From Calliopum simillimum (Eukaryota; Arthropoda; Insecta; Diptera; Lauxaniidae), in assembly GCA_951812925.1 (NCBI GenBank), contig OX638370.1:1202001-1266000 (forward strand): a stretch of DNA of 64,000 nt, read 5' to 3'. Below, in pieces: positions 1 through 10,671 of this stretch (within the stretch, counting starts at the first letter, position 1; every line of letters starts with the position of its first letter). The notes beneath the pieces are model-generated. The model saw only the letters and a list, made by a program, of their open reading frames with translations. It was not told the DNA's origin and did not search any database. Position numbers and translations under genes: made by a program.

Positions 1-111
1 AGAGCATAGGCGAATAAGGACCCAGACGCAAAATTGTATCTTTCTTGTCATCGCTCTATGACCATTCCAGCCCAGTTACCACATGTATTGGTAGTGAATG
101 ACCCCTTCTCC

Positions 112-405
112 GAAATATTCTCATTTTGTTTTTACATTTTCTCATTATGAATTTATATCTTCTCATTATCAGTTTTTATTTTCTCAATTAGAAATTCTAC
201 TTCTCATTATCAATTTACAGGTTCCTATTATCATCTTATATTTTCTCAATATGAATTTACATTTCTCATTATCAATTTATACTTTCTCAATATGAATTTA
301 CAATTCTCAATATCAATTTATATATTCTCATTATAATTTTACACTTTCTCATTATGATTTTATACTTTCTCATTATGATTTTACACTTTCTCATTTTGAA
401 CTTGA
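112..405. repeat. AT-rich minisatellite, about 20-bp unit
   Basis: A head-to-tail array in which TTTCTCATTATGAATTTATA-like units recur about every 20 bases, with point changes between copies. No coding potential. The flanks 1-111 and 406-883 show nothing I recognise beyond short AAC-rich simple sequence at about 860-883. Confidence 0.85.
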
Positions 406-2866
406 AAAGGTGTAAAACGAGGCACTTGATGTCAATGACCTGTGAAGAGACAAGAGACATAAATTTTGATATACCATACTTAAGGATCGGACTGTAAATG
501 CCGAAGATATGATGAAAAATGTTAATGGGCGAACCCTACATTCGGTCAAAAAAAAACAAAATATACATAAATTTTTCGAAGTTGCCTTGCAAAAATGCTT
601 CCGATGGTGTATGGTAGACTTTTGTTTCTATTTATTTTAAAATGAGTTTCTACTCATTCGTCTTTCATGACCCCAAATAAAATTGATACTTTCCATTTCA
701 CTCGAAACGTGTTGAAAGTGGTTAAATCTCATCTTACAACGCGAGCTTTACAATTTTTTTTCTCTCTGTGTACTTGTCAAAAAGAAAGCCCAAAAAATCT
801 TAAAACCTCTATGTCAATGTTGCTTTTCTTGTTATTCGTACCAACAGAAACATCGAAAACAACAACAACAAAAACTACAACAACAGCCACGGCGTGCTTG
901 AACCAAGTTTAAATAAAAGTTTCTTGCATATGAGTTTTTTGACTGAATTATGTTACGTAATAACTTCACGAATCAAATGATCCCAAAATTAAAAAAATCG
1001 AATGGGCCCTTTTTGAAATAAGGAGCCTTAAGCAGTAACTTTAAAAAGTTAATACAACACAAAATTAAAAATATTTGTAACATTTTGCAAACCATTTTTT
1101 CTAAACTAATTTGAGGTCGCTGAACACGAAAAACGCATTTATTTTTTTTTTCCTTGGGGTCGTTCCCAAGTTATTCGATAATTTATAATTTTGAGGTTAT
1201 AGCTTCAATTACATCAATATATTTCTATGACGCCAAGTCCGATCAATTTTATTTTTCCACGCTTACAAAGAGTGATTAACGGCGCTTCTAACGAGTATAC
1301 CAATAATTATGCTCCAAACAAAATTGACTGAGTTAAAGCAGGAAAAAGCTTGATATTTCAAAAAATTTTTAAATTTTTCACATCAACTTCAAATGAAACA
1401 CTTTGTTTTTGGCACATATTTTTTTTTAAATAATTATTTTTAGAAATGCGATTTAATGGCGCATATAATTGCAAACATTTTAAGCCTATGTTGAGCAAAA
1501 TCGAATGAAATTTCCAAAAGATATTAAGGTTTAAGTGCAATAGAGAAATTTCGATTTCTTTCAAAAATTAATATTTTTGATACAATCCGCAATGTTCTTC
1601 TACAGAGAATGATTAGAAGTTACTTAAATCATCTTTAAAGTGTTCAATAAGTGTAGGGTGTCCTATTTGGAGGCTGAAAAATTGGATCTGTTGACTCAGG
1701 CCGAACATTTCGAAAATTCTCACATCTTCCTTATTGCACTAAAGCCTTTATATCTTTGGAAATTTCATTCGATTTTGCTCAACATAGGCTTAAAATGTTT
1801 GCAATTATATGCGCCATTAAATCGCATTTCTAAAAATAATTATTTAAAAAAAAATATGTGCCAAAAACAAAGTGTTTCATTTGAAGTTGATGTGAAAAAT
1901 TTAAAAATTTTTTGAAATATCAAGCTTTTTCCTGCTTTAACTCAGTCAATTTTGTTTGGAGCATAATTATTGGTATACTTGTTAGAAGCGCCGTTAATCA
2001 CTCTTTGTAAGCGTGGAAAAATAAAATTGATCGGACTTGGCGTCATAGAAATATATTGATGTAATTGAAGCTATAACCTCAAAATTATAAATTATCGAAT
2101 AACTTGGGAACGACCCCAAGGAAAAAAAAATAAATGCGTTTTTCGTGTTCAACGACCTCAAATTAGTTTAGAAAAAATGGTTTGCAAAATGTTACAAATA
2201 TTTTTAATTTTGTGTTGTATTAACTTTTTAAAGTTACTGCTTAAGGCTCCTTATTTCAAAAAGGGCCCATTCGATTTTTTTAATTTTGGGATCATTTGAT
2301 TCGTGAAGTTATTACGTAACATAATTCAGTCAAAAAACTCATATGGGACATTCTTTTACAAATCGAACAGCAAATTAAACTTCACATTTTAGAATCGTCT
2401 GAAAATTTTTTTACTGCTTTAGTTTAGTAAATTAGTCGACACGTGTGTCGGCATTTTGGCTAAAAAATTTTTTTTTTGCAATTAGAACCATTCAAAGTTT
2501 TGGAAAAATCGGATAAAATACAAAAACACCTTGTATTCAAAATGCATTATCTCCGGTTCTACTGAACGGATTAATATAATTTTTTTGACATATTTTTCCT
2601 TTTTACAAGAGCTTTTTATATAGCTATTTACATCCTTTCTATTTTGTTAATTAACTTGTGGTAAAAACAATTTAATTGTTTAAACAATATTTTCATGTTC
2701 GCGCCCAACACGAAGAAAATTTAAAAAAATACTACCTTGTGCGCTGTCCTTTTATCTAAAAAACGCATATCTTAGAAAACTGGACACTTTAATAGATCCA
2801 AAGTTATTAAATATCTCACGGTGTTCAAACGACAGATTTAAATAAAATTTCAAATTACAAATTTTT

Positions 2867-3000
2867 ATACCCTACACCCAGGGTATATTCACTTTGTCCT
2901 TCCGTTTGTAACGCAGAGAAGGAGGCGTGGCAGGTATAGAAAAGTATATATATTCTTGATCAGCGTCACCTCCTGAGTCGATATAGCCATGTCCGTCTGT

Positions 3001-3036
<36 letters not shown>

Positions 3037-3037
3037 G

Positions 3038-3099
<62 letters not shown>

Positions 3100-4018
3100 T
3101 GTGTTGAAATACACTTTTTGGGAAAACTGAGCAAGATAATTCAATGAAATTTGGTACACTGCCTTCGTCGTCAAAGTTAGCTCGGGGGATTGAAAATGAG
3201 CAAAATCGGTCAACGGACACGCCTACCGCCCATATAAAAATTATATTCAAAATGCAATTTTAGAAGTATTTTTCACGACAATGCAACCACAATACATATA
3301 AACACTACGAATTGTAAGCGCAAGCTCTGATAAAAAACTGAGCGAATTCGGACAAGAGGGCGTGGCACCTCCCATATAAGCAAAAGCTTCAAAACGCTAT
3401 ACTGAAAGCGTTTTTTGAGATATTCGAACCAACTTTGACTCAGACACTAAGAGTCATAAATGAAAGCTCTCAGCAAAAATTGGTTGAAATCGTACAAGGG
3501 GGCGTGGCACCTCCCATATAAGCAAAAATTTCAAAATGATATACTGTAAAAGTTTTTTGAGATAATCCAACTAAATCTCACTCTGACACTAAAAACTATG
3601 AATGCAAGCTCTGAAAAAGAACTGGGTGTACTCGCACAAGAGGGCGTGGCACCTCCCATATAAGCAAAAGCTTCAAAACGCTTTACTGAAAGCGTTTTTT
3701 GAGATATTCGAACAAAATTTGATTCAGACACTAAAAATTATAAATGAATGCTCTCAGCAAAAATTGGGTGAAATCAGACAAGGGGGCGTGGCACCTCCCA
3801 TATAAGCAAAAGATTCAAAATGCTATACTGAAAGAGTTTTTTGAGATAATCCAACAAAATTTCACTCTGACACTAAAAACTATAAATGCAAGCTCTGAAC
3901 AAAAACTGGGTGTACTCGGACAAGAGGGAGTGGCACCTCCCATATAAGCAAAATTTTCAAAATACTGCAGTGTAGGGTATTTATTTTTTGGCCAGGCCAA
4001 AATTTACACCCTTACTAG
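2867..4018 (+). mobile_element. Helentron/DINE-1-like non-autonomous element, copy A
   Basis: Starts ATACCCTACAC and, just before the 3' end, has its inverse GTGTAGGGTAT (subterminal inverted repeat). It ends with the hairpin TTTTGGCCAGGCCAAAA, 10 bases, then CTAG. A GTCT/GGCT microsatellite lies at about 2993-3098. Five tandem units of about 142 bp, each with GGCGTGGCACCTCCCATATA or a variant, fill 3340-3960. These are the parts expected of Helitron-like INterspersed elements. Insertion was between Ts: the opposite arm of the host transposon (6731-6760) keeps the uninterrupted T-run as an empty site. Non-coding; the open frames across it are accidental. Confidence 0.85.
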
Positions 4019-4182
4019 TTTTTTTTTGATTTTATATTGTCTGTCGTTTGAACACCGTGATCTACGAGCGCACATCATGAAGTACGCGGTGTGTATGAAT
4101 AAATAATGACACTTTACAACATTCTCAGAAACATATCTATTCACAAGAGCGTAGAAAAATACATATTTTACAAAGTCAGTCC

Positions 4183-6471
4183 TTAAGCCATAATTTGAAC
4201 TTCGGTGAACTTTTTCTGTAATGAAAAATGCTTCGCCTTTGCTTTCTTTTGTGTAATTGGTACAATACAATGATACGATAATGTGCCTTTTACGGTTACA
4301 GAGTTTTTAAATCTTGCCTCCAATTTCTTTTCTTCTCTATCATACTCTTCGTTTTTTACAAATTTCACAGAAATGTTTGGAAGAGACTCGGATGCCCATT
4401 TAAACAAATCTTGCGGCGTTTGTATTGGATTTGCTATTCTTTGGAGGCTAGTTCTAGCAGCTAATCTTTTCAAAGTTCCTCCTAAGCCATCGCAGGCACC
4501 TTTGCCATGAGATGTGGGGAAAAAGTGCCACTCTGCTGCTAAACCAAAATCTTTAACGTGATGAGTAAGATTAGCGATATTTTTTTTGTTTTTATATTGT
4601 CCACTTGCCCCATCGGAGAAATATGTAATTTTTTTATTTTGTTCAAGTTTTTCTTTATAAAATTTACTAAATGTTTCTGAAACACGTGGACGGCTATTGT
4701 GTCGTGGTGCAAACATTCTGATATAATGACGAGACTTTTAATTCCAATTTCACCATCATCAGTCCTGTAATATATCGCAAATGGGTGCACTGTTGCCTGA
4801 TTGTTATTCCAATGCACACCTTGCACAGAATCTTGGAGAAAAAAGGCATAGTTTTCTGAAAAATCGCAGACAACAATGCATTCATCTTCTTTCAGCTCCT
4901 TTTTTTAATATTCATAAACTCATTTTGTTTTTGTACCAGAAATGAATGCAATAGTAATTTTTCTAACCCGGTCTGTAATTTTTGTAAAAACTCATCTACT
5001 GGAGAAATCATTAGTTGTAATGTGGTTCGATCAACGTTTGTCCATTGCCTGTAAGTGATTTTTTCTATTAATTTGTTTTCAAAAATAATTCCTAATTCGT
5101 CTTTCATAGGTGTTGCACCAGGACATTTGGAGCACGTTCCAAAATAACAAGTATCTGATGGCTCGATGCAAATCATTCGCTTCAAAAAATCATGATAATT
5201 TTTCAATTGATTAGGAGAATCGGCTGTTAGGTTTTTGATATTTGATCCATCAATTAATAATTTTACATTCTCGTGAATTGCGCAAACACAAACTGAATGG
5301 GTTCCACTTGCACCTGCTAGTACGCAATGCTTTGGTCGTAAGGCGGCAAATTTAGAGAAACTACATTTGACTTGTGGGTATTTTGCAGCGAATAATTCAT
5401 AAAGTTCTCGCAAATTCATTAGAATCAGTCTTTTTTGAATTTGAGTACGTTCGCCATTGACGTTTACAGACACATAATCTTTCTTTCCGGGCATCATTCG
5501 GCTATTCTCGTCATGTTCATAAAAGTTGATTATCAATTTAACTACTTCTTCTGGTAATGACGGATGACTTTTTGGATTCGGATCACATAAAATACCTTTT
5601 TCTTCGGCACATTTTTTTGCGACGATTATCATATGAAATGTAGCGGAAGGAAAATGATGTTGAATTTTTCGAAAACCCCAATCTTTAAAAAGAGTTAAAA
5701 TTCTAATTTGTTTGACACGGTCTTTTGTTGAATTAAATTCTGCTTTCAAAATTTTTAAAACGAAATCTCCATCACTTTCCTCAACGCTAACATCATTTAC
5801 ATCAATAGAAGCACTGAAAACTTTTTTTGATAGTGCATTACTGATGTTTTTTATTTTTTCAGTCGAATAATGCTTTTGGGAAACTTTGTTCTTTTTGATG
5901 GGCGAGATTCCGATTAAATCCAAACCTTTGTTGATTGAAAAAATTGCCTCAGAAATCCCTTCTTTTTCTCTTTCAAATGATACAGGACTTTCCATACTAC
6001 ATTTCATTTCCTCTTCATCACTTGACAGGGTATCAGAGTGAACATTTTCAACTTCTTTGTACTGAAAGATATATTTACATAATTATTAATTATATATATT
6101 TATATAATATTATTTAAAACGTTTGAAATGTTGAAAAGAAAATTTAATTTTTTAACATTTTCTGATAAAAAAATATAATATAAAATAATAATTATATAAT
6201 ATAATCCATAATATACCTTTTGGTTTCCATCGAATTCTTTATCATCATTCATTTTTTTAGGAAACCGAGACAACTTATGACGACATTTGTCGCAAATTTT
6301 TTGTTTCAGGGAATCATTTGTCACAGGCCCTTTAATTGCCAACAAATGTTCTTTTTGAACTTTTCTGAGACTTGCATTGGAAGTCGTTGGATGTAGCTTT
6401 AAATTAAACGGATTAAAACATCTATCCGTTCGAATACGTGAACTAACTAACACTTTAGCTGATTTTGGCAT
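4183..6471 (-). pseudogene. DDE-type transposase of the ATAT-flanked element, with two frameshifts
   Basis: Model: exon 1 6217-6471 (85 codons, start at 6471), a GT-AG intron 6062-6216 in phase 0, then a long exon to the stop at 4183. The N-terminal part has a Cys cluster (CDKC). Downstream come DFSENY, then the SDGASGQYK and HGKGACDG blocks; their aspartates are the likely catalytic acids of an RNase H-fold transposase. Two frame breaks interrupt the long exon, one at the seven-T run 4900-4906 and one at the seven-T run 4629-4635 (plus-strand coordinates); both sides of each break read as conserved protein. Similar proteins are widespread in animal genomes; the superfamily name is uncertain. 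Confidence 0.75.
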
Positions 6472-7317
6472 CTTCTTCTTTATATATTTTATATATATAT
6501 ATTTTATTTTAATGATTTTATACAATTCAAATTTTCAATTCTTAAAATTTATATAAAAACTTTTAAAACAATTTTATAAAATTAATGGCAAAGTAAAATT
6601 AAGTATAGTGTGTGTTGCACTACAAACCGTATGAGATACAGCAATTCTAAGGCCAGATTCGGTTTTACCATTGCAAAATACATTAAATTTGCACTGTTCT
6701 TCATAAAATTAACCTACTAACAATATAAAATCAAAAAAAAAAATTTGTAATTTGAAATTTTATTTAAATCTGTCGTTTGAACACCGTGAGATATTTAATA
6801 ACTTTGGATCTATTAAAGTGTCCAGTTTTCTAAGATATGCGTTTTTTAGATAAAAGGACAGCGCACAAGGTAGTATTTTTTAAAATTTTCTTCGTGTTGG
6901 GCGCGAACATGAAAATATTGTTTAAACAATTAAATTGTTATTACCACAAGTTAATTAACAAAATAGAAAGGATGTAAATAGCTATATAAAAAGCTCTTGT
7001 AAAAAGGAAAAATATGTCAAAAAAATTATATTAATCCGTTCAGTAGAACCGGAGATAATGCATTTTGAATACAAGGTGTTTTTGTATTTTATCCGATTTT
7101 TCCAAAACTTTGAATGGTTCTAATTGCAAAAAAAAAATTTTTTAGCCAAAATGCCGATACACGTGTCGACTAAATTGATGAGAAAATACTATATAAAAAA
7201 ATTTACCCGATTTAAAAATTCGAAAAAAAAAATTTCCCGAAATCCGTTCGATTTGTAAAAGAATGTCCCATATGCAAGAAACTTTTATTTAAACTTGGTT
7301 CAAGCACGCCGTGCAGC

Positions 7318-8770
7318 TGCAGGCATCCTTTCGACACATGCTCACCTTAGAAGTAGGCAACGACATCCTGAAAGTTTTCTTGCGCGCTTTAGCTGGGATT
7401 TTAATTTAATTTAAAATTGGTCTCTTTGGATTTTTGTCAGTTTGTCGTTGGTTGCCGCCACCATCATGTGTTGACAACAATTTCTTAAGGTTGCTGGCTG
7501 ATGTTGTGACTACTGTTGGAGTTGCTGTCTGTTTGTGCACTAGGTGTTCTTATATTTATTTAATAAATTTGTTGGCGCTAACAACATTCACTGTCGTATG
7601 CTTGCCTTTCCATTTTAGTGTTAGAGTCCTTTGATTGTGTTTGTCTTTTAGCATATTTTGCACACAATTTCCCACCACTTGTACATCCGCTGCCACTGTG
7701 ACATGTGACTTTGCACACAAAAGTTGCTAACAGGTACTTGAGAGATCCTTCTTGGTAGTAACTGAGTGAAAAATGTCCTTTTTCTTGTTATGATTATGTA
7801 GGTTATTGCAAATGCACTCAGAAAAGTAAAGGCTGTGGAAAAATTTTTCACCATCAATTGTTCAATTATTTTACCAAATTCGTCTTGTGCCTTTAAAGAA
7901 AAAGTTCGGTAAGCGGTTTTTCCTTGCAATTGAAAATAAACACAAAAAGTATCTTTTAAGTGCCAACATCTTGTCATTCTTTATTCAAAATAAATCATTA
8001 GCTAGTTATTGCATCACGTTCTGCCAATAATCGCCTCATATTAGTTATTCCATGAACCAGATCTTTTTAATTCAATGCTTCATCATATATTCATGGAATA
8101 ATTTTTTTATCGTTGAACTTCAAAACAAAAAACGTAATGCAACAAATGGAGCGCTTGCGATGCCTCAGAAAATCTGCGGTATTAAAATGCTGAAAACGTC
8201 GCGCGCACACGGCACAAAATATGGAAACTTTATTCATTTATGCCACAGCAACCAACTGGAACCAAATGCGAGCAAAAATCATTTACAAGTGTTACACACA
8301 AAGCAGCAGCGCCAAAAAAATTGCCAACTTTTCAGGAATCAATTTGGCTGAGAAGCACAAACTTTTCGTCATAAATGTATGTACGGGGCATGATAAAAAT
8401 ACAATGTTTCGAAAGGCCACTTCTATGAAATTCCGCTTTTGGCGGAAAGTGCAAATGGCACACGTCATTACACATTCAACAATGTTTGAGCAGCTGTTGG
8501 TCGGCAATTATCCATCTACTTTATTAAATTTTAAAAGAAATATTGTTTGATCTATTCCTGAAAAAGAGGTTTATAATTAGGTATATTTTCATTGCCTTCA
8601 TGTCCGGTTGCTCGTGTTCTGGTATCTAGTTTGGAGTGACATTGTTCTTACTGGATGTAGAAGATATATAGCTGGCCCGGCGCATAAAATACTGCTGACA
8701 ATCCACTCTTAAATAAATTTAAACAACTTTCAATAATGTGCTCTAATTTATTTTAAGCTAATTTACAATA
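7318..8770. other. Non-coding stretch, no feature recognised
   Basis: AT-rich sequence following the foldback duplication. Short open frames exist on both strands but none has recognisable domains, splice signals or composition unlike the background. Confidence 0.5.
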
Positions 8771-8807
8771 TATTTTTTCGTTTGTGTAGTTTTTCTTCTA
8801 ATAAAAA

Positions 8808-8850
8808 TTCTCCTGAAGGAGCCTAAAATCCATAGGCGAAACGTCGAGAA
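8808..8850 (+). ncRNA. Penelope-type hammerhead ribozyme motif (variant core)
   Basis: Reads as a type I hammerhead: stem I TTCTC (8808-8812) pairs with GAGAA (8846-8850); core CUGAAGG (8813-8819); stem II GCCTA (8821-8825) with TAGGC (8833-8837); GAAA (8838-8841); minimal stem III AC/GU; cleavage expected after C8845. The GGCGAAACGTC block is typical of hammerheads in Penelope-like retroelements. The core position equivalent to A9 appears to be G, so this copy may be inactive. No reverse transcriptase is visible nearby, so this is probably a terminal-repeat fragment, roughly 8780-8910. Confidence 0.6.
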
Positions 8851-8920
8851 AATTATGAAACAAAAGAAATTTTCGTTTTATTTGCATAAATACCAATTGT
8901 GACCGAAAAGCCCAAGCATT

Positions 8921-9683
8921 TCAGCATTACTTAAATAAACTTTCAATTTTGTATTAAGTAATTACAACACTTGCTTCCTTTTTGTACACAATTTTTTTTT
9001 TTTCTGTCATCCTTTTTACTTTTCGCCTTTGCACCATTGTCAAGTGTCATCGCGTGTTCTCTTTGCTTTTATTTGTCATTGTTGATGTTGTTTTTATTGT
9101 TGCTATTGCCGCTGTTCTTTAAAGTTGGGCATAATGATAAAACAAAGCAAAAGTTGTTAAATAACTTTAAGCCCATTTTTGTTAACTGATTAAAGTGGCA
9201 TTCTTTGCAATTACTCGTATTCGCCCACAAAAGAAAGAAGAATGAATTCTTTTTTTCATAATTAATTAAATTTTTCAGTTTTAAAAAAGGTCGAACATTT
9301 GCTTCTCCTGCGGGCTGCAGCATCAGGAATTAATCGTTAATAGTTTAATTAAAAATTAATGAAATTCTTTTTTGCTTGAAGACTGAGTATGCTAAAAGAA
9401 GAAATTTAAAACTAAAAGTGAAATTCGTTACCATATTTTATTTTTAAAAAACTTTTATTTTATAATTTTAAATTGTTTATATAGGAAAATAGTGTCGGGT
9501 GTGGGCACCTTTTCATTTTCGACTCATAACTTTTGAACAAATGTATATTATGCTGACATATGAGTATCAATGGAAAGCTAGAGACCTTAGCTAAGTACTG
9601 GCGACAAAAGTAAAGTGATTTCATTAGTTGAAAAAAAAAAAAAAAATTGGTGAAGTGATCATTTTTGACAAAAAGAAGTTTGG
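8921..9683. other. Non-coding stretch, no feature recognised
   Basis: AT-rich with T-rich runs and short GTT repeats. A GTGTCGGGTGTGGGCACC motif at about 9493 resembles the inverted-repeat motif of the adjoining pogo-like fragment, so the fragment may extend this far left. Confidence 0.4.
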
Positions 9684-10294
9684 GTCGGTTGTGGGCACAC
9701 TTTAAAAATCGGCTATTAATGAGAAAATATGAAATTAAACGCAATCAAATGGAGAAGAAAGCAAAATTAATTTATTTTGGAAACATTGACTCGCACAAAT
9801 TCAACAAATTCTGCTCAACGGTTTTAACAAAATCAGCGTCACTGAAAACGTCTGGATCGAATGGCATCATACCTGTTGCCCTGAAACCAGACTTGATTGT
9901 CTTCGGCGTCAATGCCAGATCAATTGTTTTGCAGACTAAGCCGGCTAGATGACGTTATTTCTAGCCCTTGTTGACATTGCTCTTTTGCCAAGCATAATTT
10001 TTTTGTACCAATCCATTTGCGCCATCTGCTCCTCGGTCCACTTGTTTGGAAACTCATTACCGATATTTTTACAAAGTGGTATGCCACCTTACCACCCACA
10101 CTTAATGCAAACAACTTTTTTCTGCGATATTTTTAAAAGGTATATAGGTTCTTTCCTTTCCACTAAAAAAAGCGTAAAAAGGGATAAGAAAACCATTTAA
10201 AATTGTTATTTCGACAATATTTCAGTAAATCACACGCATTAAATAAAAAAAGAGGGGTGGCCACAACCGACTCAATTGGGTGCCCACAACCGAC
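9684..10294 (-). pseudogene. Internally deleted pogo/jerky-like transposase fragment
   Basis: Minus-strand reading shows NEFPNKWTEEQMAQMDWYKK, like the CENP-B-type DNA-binding region of pogo transposases, followed almost directly by SGFRATGMMPFDPDVFSDAD, which matches the C-terminal tail of the same family (usually SGF..TGI.PFNPDVF). The DDE domain normally between them is absent, and frames shift between the blocks. GTCGGTTGTGGGCAC at 9684-9698 is repeated in inverse at 10280-10294 and may be a terminal or subterminal repeat. A deletion derivative, not a working gene. Confidence 0.6.
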
Positions 10295-10448
10295 TTTGAC
10301 AGCCAAGCCACTTTGAAAAGCAATAAGCAAACTCTGTTGTGTGAACATTTTGGTTGGATTCGGTTTTGAATCAAAAAATATAATAAATTTACTGCGTGGA
10401 TTCGGTTTTGAATCAAAAAATATAATAAATTTACTACTGCGTTAATAT

Positions 10449-10626
10449 TGTGATTTTTAGAGGGTTTGAACAATTCAACAATACGGCAGTTGTATTCTGT
10501 AGAACGATTTTATTGTAAGTAAATATTTTCTATTTTGAAATATTAGAACATGACATACCAAAACATAAAATAGTACAGTAGAAATAATAAAGTAGGTTAA
10601 AGTGTTACATTTGATTATTTCCAACA
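10449..10626 (-). repeat. 3' LTR of the copia element
   Basis: A 178-bp repeat with TG...CA ends on the element strand. It matches the LTR at the other end except that it lacks a 15-bp segment (GAAAATATTTGAAAA in plus orientation) present in that copy. Confidence 0.95.
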
Positions 10627-10671
10627 CTTCCCCTCAAATGGAATCTTGTATACCTATATATTATTAAAATT

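Larger units (their letters stand above)
2345..7269 (-). mobile_element. DNA transposon with long inverted ends and a DDE-type transposase
   Basis: This element sits inside the foldback element. Its ends read GGGACATTC and GAATGTCCC, flanked by ATAT on both sides (2341-2344, 7270-7273). The long inverted arms (left 2345-2866 plus 4019-4038, right about 6724-7269) agree over the outer 24 bp, differ over the next 70-90 bp, and agree again over about 420 bp. It encodes the transposase at 4183-6471. The 4-bp duplication would suit Sola-like superfamilies, but that is a tentative guess. The left arm carries the Helitron-like insertion 2867-4018. Confidence 0.8.
888..7313. mobile_element. Foldback element, copy 1, interrupted by a nested transposon
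   Basis: The outer ends are inverted copies of CACGGCGTGCTTGAACCAAG, and the element is flanked by a 4-bp direct repeat CAGC (884-887 and 7314-7317). Its own sequence is 888-2344 plus 7270-7313. It is almost entirely two inverted arms (about 888-1550 and about 1735-2344) around a spacer of about 180 bp. No transposase is encoded. The second copy at 14976-16449 gives the uninterrupted structure. The family is not one I can name; the long arms and 4-bp duplication are what is seen. Confidence 0.85.

Noticed and set aside
1358..1915. Nearly identical frames on opposite strands in the foldback
   Set aside because: The same sequence read in inverted arms; not coding.
2872..3250. Open frames encoding Ala-Ser-Gln-Pro repeats, and similar frames in the other Helitron-like copies
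   Set aside because: They are translations of the GGCT microsatellite in non-coding elements; all three minus frames are open for the same reason.
3602..3947. Repeated plus-strand frames reading KLG...QEGVAPPI
   Set aside because: Products of the 142-bp units of the Helitron-like element, with no start context or domains.
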